NCBI GenBank assembly: GCA_965369635.1
Contig: CBDURC010000004.1
Span: 1-34,810, forward strand
From: UBA3071 sp965369635
GTDB lineage: Bacteria > Chloroflexota > Anaerolineae > UBA3071
Direction: 5' to 3'
DNA: 34,810 bases
The stretch's first letter is position 1. Each line of letters starts with the position of its first letter. The notes under the pieces are model-generated. The model was not told the DNA's origin. It searched no databases and saw nothing but the letters and a program-made list of their open reading frames with translations. The position numbers were made by a program, and so were the translations under genes. Positions 1-7,404 of the stretch are shown piece after piece.

Positions 1-858
1 ATCCTGAAGCCCATTCCCAGCGGGACCTATAGCGTCAACGAGCGCATGCTGGTCGATCTGCGGGCGCCGAAGGAGCGGGAGCACGCCAGCAACCTGGGCG
101 CTCTGTTAGCTCAGGAGATTGCCGAGCCGCTGGGCATCCCTGCTTTCATCGTCGATCCGGTGTGCGTGGACGAGTTCGATCCTCTGGCCCGCATAGCAGG
201 GCTGCCGGAGATCGAGCGCAAGAGTCTTTCCCATGCGCTGAACATCAAGGCCAGTGGGCGGCGAGCAGAGGCCGAGCTGGGCCAGCGCTACGAGAAGCTC
301 AATCTGGTCATCGTGCACATGGGCGGGGGGATTTCCGTGAGTGCCCATCGGCGGGGCCGCATGATCGACGTGAACCAGGCGTTAGATGGCACGGGCCCTT
401 TTTCGCCCGAGCGGGCAGGCGGTCTGCCCGTGGGCGATGTGTTGCGCATGGCCTACTCAGTGCCACCGTACGACGGCAGGCGGTACACCTACGAGGAGAT
501 ATTCAGGAGGATCGCCGGGCAAGGTGGGCTAGTCGCTCACCTGGGTACCAACGATGCCCTGGATGTGGAGCAGCGCATTGCTGCAGGAGACGAGCACGCC
601 CGCTTGGTCTACGAGGCGATGGCCTACCAGATCGCCAAGGAGATCGGCGGCATGGCCACGACTCTCTGCGGAGATGTGGATGCCATTGTGCTCACGGGAG
701 GGCTGGCGCACTCGGCCCTGCTCGTCGGCTGGATCGAGGAGCGGGTACGTTGCATCGCTCCGATTCTGGTGTATCCCGGCCAAGACGAGATGCTGGCCAT
801 GGCCCAGGGTGCGCTCCGCGTGCTACGCGGCGACGAACCCGCTCGCGAGTACGCCTGA
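1..858 (+). CDS. buk: Butyrate kinase, 5'-truncated by the window edge
   Basis: Phosphorylates butyrate (or isobutyrate/branched short acids) with ATP, or runs in reverse to make ATP from butyryl phosphate; cytoplasmic, ASKHA (acetate/sugar kinase) fold. The frame is open from base 1, and the residues before the first Met (ending GTYSVNER) continue family sequence, so the true start lies upstream. About 285 of the usual ~355 residues are present. Visible signatures are EHASNLGALLAQEIA, PAFIVDPVCVDEFD, ARIAGLPEIERKS, the glycine-rich VHMGGGISV phosphate loop, DGTGPFSPERAGGLPVGD and the C-terminal adenosine motif VLTGGLAHS, ending ALRVLRGDEPAREYA. A phosphotransbutyrylase gene would be expected just upstream but is outside the window. 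Family assignment is strong; the exact acid preference cannot be read from sequence. Confidence 0.95.
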   Translation: MLKPIPSGTYSVNERMLVDLRAPKEREHASNLGALLAQEIAEPLGIPAFIVDPVCVDEFDPLARIAGLPEIERKSLSHALNIKASGRRAEAELGQRYEKLNLVIVHMGGGISVSAHRRGRMIDVNQALDGTGPFSPERAGGLPVGDVLRMAYSVPPYDGRRYTYEEIFRRIAGQGGLVAHLGTNDALDVEQRIAAGDEHARLVYEAMAYQIAKEIGGMATTLCGDVDAIVLTGGLAHSALLVGWIEERVRCIAPILVYPGQDEMLAMAQGALRVLRGDEPAREYA

Positions 859-915
859 ACCAGGGTCAATACGGTTTGGCAGGCCGTTCAGAGGCAGTTG
901 CACTGCCGAAGTCGG

Positions 916-1003
916 GAGTTCAACTCCCTCCCAACCAAGGTTCAACTCCCTCCTAACCAGAGTTCAACTCCCTCCTAACCAAAGTTCAACTCCCTCCCAA
1001 CTA
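916..1003. repeat. 22-bp tandem repeat, four copies
   Basis: Four head-to-tail 22-bp units start at 916, 938, 960 and 982 with core GTTCAACTCCCTCC followed by YAACYA. The units differ from each other at one to three positions. There are no spacers, so this is a minisatellite and not a CRISPR array. It lies between buk and the converging GIY-YIG gene. Confidence 0.9.
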
Positions 1004-1020
1004 GGCTGTATTGGAACTAG

Positions 1021-1080
1021 GCCCCCCATTCCCCATTCCCCATTCCTCAGCCTCATTGCCTCATTGCCTCGTTGCCTCGT
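1021..1080. repeat. Low-complexity wordy repeat (CCCCATT and CCTCATTG units)
   Basis: CCCCATT is iterated about three times and is followed by CCTCATTGCCTCATTGCCTCGTTG. It lies directly after the 22-bp tandem array and ends at the stop codon of the minus-strand gene. It belongs to the style of short iterated words seen at other intergenic sites of this window. Confidence 0.7.
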
Positions 1081-1081
1081 G

Positions 1082-2077
1082 TCACCCCACCAGTATCACA
1101 TCCAGCAACCCCATGCCGTCCAGAGCCTCGTAGGCGTACGTTCGCACCAGGTAGTTGGGATCGTTGAGGGCCCGGAAGAGGGGCGTGGCTGCTTGCATTG
1201 AACGGATCTTGTTCAGCGCGTAGGCGGCCCGCACCCGCACGCCGTCTCGTTCGTCTTCCAGAGCTTGCACCAGCATCGGCACCGCGGCCTTGCCGAAAAG
1301 GGCCAGTGCATCGGCCGCCGACCGGCGTACCCAGCCGCTTTCGTCGGCCAGGAGGACGATCAGCGCAGGGATGGCTTTGTCGCAGCGAAGCTGGGCCAAG
1401 GCCAGCGCTGCTGCGCAGCGCACGGGTTCGTCGGAGTCGTTCAGCGCTTGGATCAGAGGGGACACGGCCTCTGCATCGCCGACGGCAGCCAGCGCCCGCA
1501 CTGCCCACCACCGCGTGTCAGAGTCCTCTTCTTTGAGCAACGGGAGGAGCAGCGACGTTGCCTTGCTGTGCACCGCCAGAGCGTGCGTGATCGCTTCGCT
1601 TGTCTCATCATCTGCCGTGGCGATGGCTTGGCGGAGATTGCAGAGGAGATCCTCAGGACGGGTGACCAGTAGCTGACGCAGCCGTTCAATGGGAATGCCC
1701 TGGCGAAAGTGGAGGAGGTGGGTGGGGCAGCGGCAGTCGGAAGCGCCGAAGCCCGGTGCGATGACCTCTGCACCAGGCAGTCGCGACAGGGCGGCTGCCC
1801 AGGCACACTCCCGTCGGGCGGCGTCGACAACGGCGTGCACAGCCGCCAGTCGGGCGTGACCCAGCAGGTAGTCGATATGCCAATGGCGTCGCTTGTCTGC
1901 GCGGGCGTGGCGGCGCACCCGCGCCCGCAGGCCGCCTGGCCCGCGAGCGCTCCCCACGTAGACATAAGCTCCTGCCGGAAAAGTGAAGCTGCCCAGTCGC
2001 CCCACGGTGAGGGGCACAGGCGCGTCAATATGCAGCAGTAGAGCATAGGTTCCCGGCAGTCCAGGCAGGTCCGTCAT
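1082..2077 (-). CDS. GIY-YIG (DUF123-type) domain protein with C-terminal HEAT repeats
   Basis: 331 residues. Residues ~1-140 form a GIY-YIG domain of the DUF123 type: LPGTYALLLHID replaces the first GIY strand, FPAGAYVYVGSA is the YIG strand, and RRHWHIDYLL is the conserved helix, followed by a cysteine pair (SDCRCPTHLLHF). Residues ~155-330 are HEAT-like repeats (RWWAVRALAAVGDAEAVSPL, VRCAAALALAQL, VRRSAADALALFG, VRVRAAYALNKI). DUF123 proteins are thought to be nuclease-like DNA binders; HEAT repeats usually bind proteins. I chose the ATG at 2077 because the family's LPGTYALL segment begins five residues later; a longer open frame to 2209 only translates a wordy repeat (2091-2155). No catalytic activity can be claimed. 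Confidence 0.8.
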   Translation of the reverse strand: MTDLPGLPGTYALLLHIDAPVPLTVGRLGSFTFPAGAYVYVGSARGPGGLRARVRRHARADKRRHWHIDYLLGHARLAAVHAVVDAARRECAWAAALSRLPGAEVIAPGFGASDCRCPTHLLHFRQGIPIERLRQLLVTRPEDLLCNLRQAIATADDETSEAITHALAVHSKATSLLLPLLKEEDSDTRWWAVRALAAVGDAEAVSPLIQALNDSDEPVRCAAALALAQLRCDKAIPALIVLLADESGWVRRSAADALALFGKAAVPMLVQALEDERDGVRVRAAYALNKIRSMQAATPLFRALNDPNYLVRTYAYEALDGMGLLDVILVG

Positions 2078-2090
2078 CGTCTTTCCATTT

Positions 2091-2155
2091 CTCCAATACC
2101 CAATACCCAATACCTGGTACTCAATATCCAATATCCAACCCCCAACCTCCAATTC
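2091..2155. repeat. Wordy repeat (CCAATACCCAATA / CCAATATCCAA)
   Basis: Iterated CAATACC, CAATATC and CCAACC words lie just upstream of the GIY-YIG start codon. On the minus strand the repeat is open in the gene's frame, so an automatic start call could wrongly include it. Confidence 0.75.
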
Positions 2156-2197
2156 GGGGCGGGGAGTATATCGCAACACTCTGCGGTTGTCAACTGT

Positions 2198-2226
2198 TTG
2201 CCCGCACATCGGCCGCGTGGTATAAT
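2198..2226 (+). promoter_or_regulatory. Sigma70-like promoter
   Basis: TTGCCC at 2198-2203, a 17-nt spacer, and a perfect TATAAT at 2221-2226. A transcript would start near 2233 and carry a ~125-nt leader to the HisI-like start at 2358. It is the only clear promoter before the HisI-like, chagasin and DUF4010 genes. Confidence 0.75.
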
Positions 2227-2357
2227 CTCAGAAGGGAGTGGTGGTGCTTGAGCAGAGTCCGCAGAAGCGGCTCCTGGCCTGTCGTGACCGCAGCCGAAGG
2301 GCTGGCGGTTCATGGCTGGCCCATAGGGCGTCGGCTCTGCGGATCGTGGGAGCGGTT

Positions 2358-2732
2358 ATGGTTGAGCTATCTGACTTGCAGTGGGATGAACAAGGACTGA
2401 TGTCTGTGGTGATACAGGACGTGCGCGCGGGGGCGGTGCTGCGGCTGGCGCAGATGAATGCTGACGCCCTGGCCCGTACGCGGCGCACGGGTGAGGTGTA
2501 CTTGTGGGATCCTGATCAGGGGAAGGTGGAGCGGGTGGGCGAGGATCCGCGCGGCGGGCTGCATGTGGTGGACATCCGCGTGGATTGCGACAGCGACGCG
2601 CTGCTACTGCGGGTCAGCCCTGCCGGGCCGGCCTGCGGCAGCGGCCAGTGGAGTTGTTTCTTTCGCCGCCTGTCATCGCCCCGTGCACTCTCGGCTATCG
2701 CTTGGAGCCATGAGGCTGCCGAGGGGGAGTAG
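2358..2732 (+). CDS. Divergent HisI-like (phosphoribosyl-AMP cyclohydrolase) protein
   Basis: 124 residues, single PRA-CH domain. The start of the fold (LSDLQWDEQGLMSVVIQDVRAG, then LRLAQMNADALARTRRTGEV) and the metal site (IRVDCDSDALLL, GPAC, WSCFF) match HisI: the three Asp and three Cys metal ligands are all present. However, the signature WSRSRxxxWxKGxTSGN is replaced without gaps by WDPDQGKVERVGEDPRGG, and the His after PAC is Gly. Substrate binding as in histidine synthesis is therefore doubtful and no other his gene is nearby. The ATG at 2358 has GGGAG about 5 nt upstream; in-frame GTGs at 2238-2244 would add an unrelated basic leader. Either a repurposed paralogue or an unusual HisI. 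Confidence 0.7.
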   Translation: MVELSDLQWDEQGLMSVVIQDVRAGAVLRLAQMNADALARTRRTGEVYLWDPDQGKVERVGEDPRGGLHVVDIRVDCDSDALLLRVSPAGPACGSGQWSCFFRRLSSPRALSAIAWSHEAAEGE

Positions 2733-2772
2733 AGTACGTGGGGGGCAATGCAGGCAGGGTAGAGGAGGGATG

Positions 2773-3159
2773 ATGTCTCGCAAGATCGTGATTATCTGTG
2801 TGGTGCTACTGGCGCTGCTCGTGGGGTGCGTGACACGCGAGGTCAAGGTCGGTGCGGCTGACAATGGCAGGGAGATCACGCTGAAACGAGGGCAAACGCT
2901 GGCTGTGGCCCTGGAGGCGAATCCTGCCACGGGTTACAACTGGCTTTTGGTTTCCGAACCGGACAGCGCTGTGCTGTCCGTGGTCGGGGACGAGTTCGAG
3001 TCTCCTAGCAGAGACAAGGTAGGGGCTGGAGGCGTGACCACCTGGCGCTTCCGTGCCCTGGCTGCAGGTGAGACAAGCCTCCAGCTCGGCTATGCTCGTT
3101 CCTGGGAGGGGGGGGTGGAGCCGCTGGAGACCTTCTCGCTGCGCGTCGTCGTACGCTAA
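2773..3159 (+). CDS. Chagasin-family (I42) peptidase-inhibitor lipoprotein
   Basis: 128 residues. Residues 1-19 are a lipoprotein signal (MSRKIVIICVVLLALLVGC) with lipobox LVGC, so the mature protein should be lipid-anchored outside the membrane. The rest is a chagasin-like beta sandwich with its three inhibitory loops visible: NPATGYNW (NPTTGY loop), a GGVTTWRF loop, and RSWEGG before the last strand (RPW-type loop). Members inhibit papain-like cysteine peptidases. An adjacent ATG at 2770 also exists; AGAGGAGG at 2761-2768 fits the second ATG better. It lies ~40 nt after the HisI-like gene and just before DUF4010 in the same direction. Confidence 0.85.
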   Translation: MSRKIVIICVVLLALLVGCVTREVKVGAADNGREITLKRGQTLAVALEANPATGYNWLLVSEPDSAVLSVVGDEFESPSRDKVGAGGVTTWRFRALAAGETSLQLGYARSWEGGVEPLETFSLRVVVR

Positions 3160-3192
3160 GAAAAGACAGGGAGAGACAGGGAGAGGTGCATT

Positions 3193-4455
3193 GTGGAGCA
3201 AGCAGATCTCTTCTACCGCTTCGGTGCGGCCTTGGCCATTGGTTTCCTGGTGGGACTCCAGCGGGAGTACGCCCATGGTGGTCCAGACAAGGAGATCTTC
3301 GCTGGCGAACGCACCATGGCTCTGATGGGACTGGTCGGTTGCGCGGCGGCATTGATAGCCGACCTACTGGCTTCCCCTTGGGCCTTCGTCGGCATCATCG
3401 TCTCGCTGGGTGCGTTGATCGCCATTTCTTACTTCGTCACCGCCTGGCGCGGTGAGTTGGGCTTGACTACCGAGGTGGCCGCGTTGGTGACCATCCTTGC
3501 CGGAGCGCTGTGCTATTGGGGCTACCTGGCGCTGGCAGCAGCGATCGCCGTGGCGACTACGGTGCTTCTCTCCCTGAAGCTGGAGACGGACAAGTTGGTG
3601 CGCCGCATCACCCGCGAGGACGTCTACGCCACGCTCAAGTTCGCCGTCATCACGGCCATCGTCCTGCCGGTGTTGCCCAACCAGACCTTCGGCCCAGCTC
3701 CTCTAGATGTGTTGAACCCCTACAAGATCTGGCTGATGGTGGTGTTCATCTCCGGCATCAGTTTCCTGGGCTACGTGCTGATCAAAGTGGTTGGCCCCCG
3801 GCAGGGCATTGGCCTGACCGGGATGCTGGGCGGGCTGGTCTCCAGCACGGCGGTCACTCTGAGCTTCGCCCAACGCAGTCAGCGGGAAGCGAAGTTGGCC
3901 AAACCTTTCGCTCTGGGTATCATGGTAGCCTGGACGATGATGTTCGCGCGGGTGGTGGCGGAGGTCGCAGCGCTGAACCAGCCGCTGTTGGGGGTGATGT
4001 GGGTACCGATGCTGGCCTCGGCGGTGGTGGGGTTGGGCTACTGTGTCTATCTCTACCTCTCCCAGCGCAGCGACGAGAAGGGGGACGTCACTTTCTCCAA
4101 CCCCTTTGAGTTGGGGCCGGCGATCAAGTTCGGCCTGATCTATGCGGCCATTCTGCTGATCTCCAAGGCCGCACAGACCTATTTCGGCACTACCGGCATC
4201 TATCTCTCCAGCATCGCTGCCGGGCTGACGGACGTGGATGCCATCACGCTTTCCATGGCCGAATTGAGCGGGGTGGCGGGTGGCGTGCCCCTGAGCACGG
4301 CAGCGCGAGCCATCGTGCTGGCCGCCATGTCCAACACCGCCGTCAAGGGCGGCGTCGTGTTGACCAGCGGGTCGCCTGCTCTCCGCAAGGCCCTGTGGCC
4401 GGGCTTCTTATTGATGCTGGCTACCGGCATCGGCGTGGCCTTTCTCGTCATCTGA
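3193..4455 (+). CDS. MgtC/DUF4010 family integral membrane protein
   Basis: 420 residues, almost wholly hydrophobic, about 11-13 membrane segments. The N-terminal part resembles MgtC/SapB (FGAALAIGFLVGLQREYAH, AGERTMALMGLVGCAAAL), and the C-terminal ~210 residues are DUF4010 (GLTGMLGGLVSSTAVTLSFAQRS, GLTDVDAITLSMAELS, NTAVKGGVV). MgtC proteins modulate P-type ATPases and ATP synthase under magnesium limitation; the function of DUF4010 members is not established. The start is GTG at 3193, preceded at 6 nt by GGAGAGG, which is itself made by a tandem AGACAGGGAG word (3166-3186). Confidence 0.85.
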   Translation: MEQADLFYRFGAALAIGFLVGLQREYAHGGPDKEIFAGERTMALMGLVGCAAALIADLLASPWAFVGIIVSLGALIAISYFVTAWRGELGLTTEVAALVTILAGALCYWGYLALAAAIAVATTVLLSLKLETDKLVRRITREDVYATLKFAVITAIVLPVLPNQTFGPAPLDVLNPYKIWLMVVFISGISFLGYVLIKVVGPRQGIGLTGMLGGLVSSTAVTLSFAQRSQREAKLAKPFALGIMVAWTMMFARVVAEVAALNQPLLGVMWVPMLASAVVGLGYCVYLYLSQRSDEKGDVTFSNPFELGPAIKFGLIYAAILLISKAAQTYFGTTGIYLSSIAAGLTDVDAITLSMAELSGVAGGVPLSTAARAIVLAAMSNTAVKGGVVLTSGSPALRKALWPGFLLMLATGIGVAFLVI

Positions 4456-4861
4456 GAACCACTTGAGAACCACTTGCCTACCCATCTGCGGCTTCGACTG
4501 GAACTCCGCTTCGTCGGTGCGGTAGGCAACTGCGAACTTGGGATCGCTCATCTGTTCCTGGTGATGCCCTTGGAAAGGCCGACTCGCTCTAGTCCTTGTC
4601 ACAACACACATCCCACCGCCGTTCGTGCATCCATGTCTGGTGCAGATCGCCCTACAGGATCTGCCCTATCCGCGAGAATCACTTGCTTGGCCGGAGTCCC
4701 GAGCTTGTTCGGGCCGTTGGCGCCTCCCAACAGGTTGGGGACTCCTGCATACGGACTTAGGCTGCGGCGGGAGGCCGCGCTAAGCCATAACGGGTCAAGT
4801 TGTCTCCAGGTCGTTCTATCCCGAGGAGTTTGTGCAGGGGTCAGAAAAGGCTCAACTGCTG
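4456..4861. other. 406-nt gene-free stretch with foldable segments
   Basis: No convincing gene on either strand. It starts with a direct repeat of GAGAACCACTT (4454-4475). A foldable stretch follows: GGAGTCCC (4693-4700) pairs with GGGACTCC (4738-4745) and encloses smaller hairpins (CCGA/TCGG; CCCAA/TTGGG). Next to it a hairpin with a 3x1 internal loop joins CTTAG-GCGGC to GCCGC-CTAAG (4756-4784). No T-run follows, so a classical terminator is not supported. It separates converging genes. Confidence 0.45.
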
Positions 4862-5554
4862 CTACCGGGGCACCACCTGCGCGCCGCCGGCCACCTGATG
4901 GGCCAGCCGCGTCGGCTCCGGCAGCCGATACTTCAGCGCACAGGTCAGCACCACCTGGATGGCCGTCGGTAGGTCAATCTTGTGCCCCACGCTGACGTAG
5001 ACCGGGCGCACCTCCGTGCGTGTGCGCACCACCGCGCCGATGATCTCCTCATCATCGCGATTATCGTACAGCCAGGTGCTGCTGCCCTTGTCCTGGCCAG
5101 GCATGAGAAACGTGCCCACGAGCCGCGACTTGGCGCAGCCGATGGTCGGATGGTCGAGCAGCAGGCCCACGTGGGAGGCCAACCCCAGCCGCCGGAAGTG
5201 CGCCCGCCCTTGCGCATCGCACATCAGCACGTCGGGCAGGGTGTTCAGCTTCTTCAACGCCTCCAACACCACCGGCGTCTCGCGGAAGCTCAGCAGGCCG
5301 GGGATGTAGGGGAAGTGGACGGGCAGCTCGGCGGTGACTTGTTCCAATGGGGTCTGGTCGGGATACGATAGGATAACGATGGCAGCGCGGGCGACATCGT
5401 TGCTGGGGAAGCTGACGTCAATCCCTGCCACGGTGCGGATGGGGCCGGTCAGCGGGGTTTCGGTCACCAGCGGGGCCAACTGGCTCTGAATGGCCTTGGC
5501 TTCCTCGCTCGTCACGTCCCAGGGATGTTCGAGTGATGGGTATATGGTACTCAT
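4862..5554 (-). CDS. nfi: Endonuclease V
   Basis: 230 residues. Cuts DNA (or RNA) at the second bond 3' to inosine, starting repair of deaminated adenine. The metal-binding residues are in place: D46 in GIDVSF, E92 in YIPGLLSFRE and D113 in CDAQGRAHFRRLG, which align with D43/E89/D110 of the Thermotoga enzyme. HVGLLLDHPTIGCAKSRL is the conserved core after the active site. The ATG at 5554 lies only 5 nt after the NUDIX stop, so the two genes are probably co-transcribed; both deal with damaged nucleotides. A longer frame exists upstream but overlaps the NUDIX gene and lacks family sequence. Confidence 0.95.
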   Translation of the reverse strand: MSTIYPSLEHPWDVTSEEAKAIQSQLAPLVTETPLTGPIRTVAGIDVSFPSNDVARAAIVILSYPDQTPLEQVTAELPVHFPYIPGLLSFRETPVVLEALKKLNTLPDVLMCDAQGRAHFRRLGLASHVGLLLDHPTIGCAKSRLVGTFLMPGQDKGSSTWLYDNRDDEEIIGAVVRTRTEVRPVYVSVGHKIDLPTAIQVVLTCALKYRLPEPTRLAHQVAGGAQVVPR

Positions 5555-5559
5555 TGGCC

Positions 5560-6060
5560 TCAGTACAGGTTCACGCGACCAGCGCGCAGGTCGGCCAGCA
5601 CTTCGTCTCCGCCAAAGGCCCACTGCTCGGGCGGCGGCAGTGCATCCAGCGGGAGCCAGACTGGTTCTCCTTCGTACGTGCGCCGTTCCTCACCGCCCTG
5701 CCAGCGGCAACGGTAGATGATGACCACGGCGCGCACGTTTCTGCCCCGTGCTGGCCCCGAGTAGATGCCCACCAAACCCTCGATGGCCACCTCTGCTCCC
5801 GTCTCCTCCCGCAGTTCCCGGTGGAGGGCGGCGTCGCACGTTTCGCCGTAGCGCATCACGCCACCGGGCAGGGCATAGCGCCCGTCGGAGCGGTGCAGCG
5901 CCAGCACTTGTCCGTCACGCAGAACGGCGCCACCGACGCCAACGACCGGCGGCAGTTGTCCCAGGGTGAGCACTTGCAACACGCGCAGAACCCATCCCGC
6001 CAGCCAGTGCAATAGCTCACCTAGCCGCGCTGCCCATCGGTATCTCGCCTTCTTGCTCAT
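5560..6060 (-). CDS. NUDIX hydrolase
   Basis: 166 residues. Hydrolyses a nucleoside diphosphate linked to some other group; the substrate cannot be told from sequence. The NUDIX box is perfect: G-x5-E-x7-REL-x-EE-x-G in GVMRYGETCDAALHRELREE followed by TG (about residues 65-87), and LALHRSDGRYALPGG is the strand before it. The N-terminal ~40 residues include an amphipathic or weakly hydrophobic helix (LLHWLAGWVLRVLQVL) that could touch the membrane. The ATG at 6060 is chosen because the 11 codons upstream of it only translate a wordy repeat (GTGDWGLG). It is followed at 5 nt by nfi. Confidence 0.9.
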   Translation of the reverse strand: MSKKARYRWAARLGELLHWLAGWVLRVLQVLTLGQLPPVVGVGGAVLRDGQVLALHRSDGRYALPGGVMRYGETCDAALHRELREETGAEVAIEGLVGIYSGPARGRNVRAVVIIYRCRWQGGEERRTYEGEPVWLPLDALPPPEQWAFGGDEVLADLRAGRVNLY

Positions 6061-6409
6061 GCCCAATCCCCAATCCCCAGTCCCTGGCCCCAATCACCGA
6101 TCACTTCCCCATGACCAGTGGCAGGCAGCGTCGGTGCCTGCACAGGGGGTCGGCAGGTCGCGGCGGTATACGACACAGTAGCGCTGATAGCGGGGCTGGC
6201 GGCTGATCCAAAGGACGTCCAGAGCGGGTTGCTGCGGCAGTGTGGCGGCGCGGCGAGTGCTCGGCGGAGACGATGGCGGCAGAAGATACGCACGGGACTC
6301 CCAAGGGAGGCAGCGGAGAGGCGGAAGTGTCTGCCGCCCGCTGCCTCCGCTGATGAGACGATGTCCTGTGCTGCTGTGGGGTGTGATAGTCGCTGGCCGG
6401 GGCAAAAGC
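6061..6409. other. 349-nt gene-free stretch starting with a wordy repeat
   Basis: Bases 6061-6110 are iterated CCCAATC, CCCCAGTCCC and CCAATCACCGATC words directly upstream of the NUDIX start. The remainder has open frames on both strands, but their translations are Arg/Ala/Pro-rich without family resemblance or ribosome binding sites, so I see no gene. No promoter for the NUDIX-nfi pair was recognised here. Confidence 0.5.
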
Positions 6410-7162
6410 CTAGCTGGCCTGTCGGTGGGTCTCAATGGTGCGCGCGATGATCTCGTCCAGTTGGTGCTGCCGGCGAGGTCGTCTGCGCTTCTTGCGTGTC
6501 TTCGGCCTACGCTTGGCGGTGGGCAGTTCATCCCCCATGGCTTCCCGCAGAGCCAGCTCCATGAGCGTGGGAGGCTCTTCCTCTTCCACTTCCTCTGAAG
6601 TGTCCATCATCTCAGTTTTCGGATGTAGGCCCTTGATGCTCAGGTCGATCCGTGCTCGGCGCTTGTCCACGCTGACAATGCGCACGTCCAGCTCCTGGCC
6701 GATACTGACGACGTCATCGGGCGCTCTGACGTAGCCGTCGCTCATCTCCCGCACGTGCAACATACCTTCCCGACCCACGCCGATGTCCACGAAAGCGCCG
6801 TAGGGAGCCAACCGAGTCACCTTGCCGTTGATGGTCATCCCCTGTTCCAGGTCGTTGATGGTCAGCGTGCCCGGCTGGACCATGGTCAAACTGATGCGAT
6901 TGCTCTCTCTATCCAGATCTTTGATCCAGACGGTGATCTCATCGCCCACGGTGACCGCGTCGGCGATCTTGGCGATCCTGCGGCTGGGATCAATCTCCGA
7001 GATGTGCAGCAGACCGTCGGTGCCGACGCCGACGTCCACGAAGGCTCCGAAGTCGGCCAGCCGTCTCACTCGGCCCTGCATCTCCATCCCGCGAGTCAGA
7101 GGTCTAACCACCTTCTTGCGGGGAATGACCTGGATCGTCGTTTCTGTTTTCTTCTTTGCCAT
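6410..7162 (-). CDS. Protein with two S1 RNA-binding domains
   Basis: 250 residues. Two S1 OB-folds at about 26-95 (GMEMQGRVRRLADFGAFVDV, GLLHISEI, ISLTM) and 108-176 (GMTINGKVTRLAPYGAFVDI, GMLHVREMS, IDLSIK). An acidic stretch (EEVEEEEPP, ~194) is followed by a strongly basic tail (KRRPKTRKKRRRPRR, ~217) that probably binds nucleic acid. Likely an RNA-binding protein acting on ribosomes or mRNA; far too short to be ribosomal protein S1 itself (four to six domains). The ATG at 7162 has GGGGGAG upstream and sits downstream of a near-consensus promoter, which fits strong expression. Confidence 0.85.
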   Translation of the reverse strand: MAKKKTETTIQVIPRKKVVRPLTRGMEMQGRVRRLADFGAFVDVGVGTDGLLHISEIDPSRRIAKIADAVTVGDEITVWIKDLDRESNRISLTMVQPGTLTINDLEQGMTINGKVTRLAPYGAFVDIGVGREGMLHVREMSDGYVRAPDDVVSIGQELDVRIVSVDKRRARIDLSIKGLHPKTEMMDTSEEVEEEEPPTLMELALREAMGDELPTAKRRPKTRKKRRRPRRQHQLDEIIARTIETHRQAS

Positions 7163-7264
7163 CTCTGTTGTGCTCCCCCAGTCTGACGTTGCAACAAAAA
7201 ATCGCCGGCTGTACTGGCGACTCTCTGGCCGAACGTACCCCTTTCTTCAAGTTTCTAACATCTC

Positions 7265-7292
7265 ATTATACACAAGTTCCACAGGCTGTCAA
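7265..7292 (-). promoter_or_regulatory. Near-consensus sigma70 promoter for the S1 gene
   Basis: On the minus strand a perfect TTGACA (7287-7292) and perfect TATAAT (7265-7270) are separated by 16 nt. The start would be near 7258, giving a ~95-nt leader. It diverges from the promoter at 7342-7370. Confidence 0.85.
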
Positions 7293-7341
7293 AATGGGCA
7301 TGATACCATCGCGGGGTCTTGCGCAGGGGGGAAGGGGGGAT

Positions 7342-7370
7342 TTGGCTGCTCGCTCGTTCAGGGCTATAAT
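7342..7370 (+). promoter_or_regulatory. Sigma70-like promoter for the secreted PTPT protein
   Basis: TTGGCT (7342-7347), a 17-nt spacer and TATAAT (7365-7370). The downstream ATG is at 7405, giving a leader of about 28 nt with GGAGAGA as ribosome binding site. Confidence 0.8.
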
Positions 7371-7404
7371 CTGCTCGCATTCTCGAAGGTCGTGGAGAGA
7401 CATC

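Noticed and set aside
893..907. GGCAGT/ACTGCC hairpin after buk as terminator
   Set aside because: Only 6 bp of stem, a 3-nt loop and no T-run.
162..956. Long open frame inside and beyond buk
   Set aside because: Arg/Gly/Pro-rich translation in a shifted frame of a clear kinase; no family resemblance; a GC-rich shadow.
916..1003. Possible short CRISPR array
   Set aside because: Units are directly adjacent at 22 bp with no spacers and no cas genes nearby.
2238..2357. GTG-started N-terminal extension of the HisI-like protein
   Set aside because: Encodes an Arg-rich leader without family resemblance; the ATG at 2358 has a good ribosome binding site and matches the family start.
6118..6450. 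Open frame in the gap before NUDIX and its minus-strand counterparts
   Set aside because: No ribosome binding site, biased composition, no recognisable domain; overlaps the S1 gene end.
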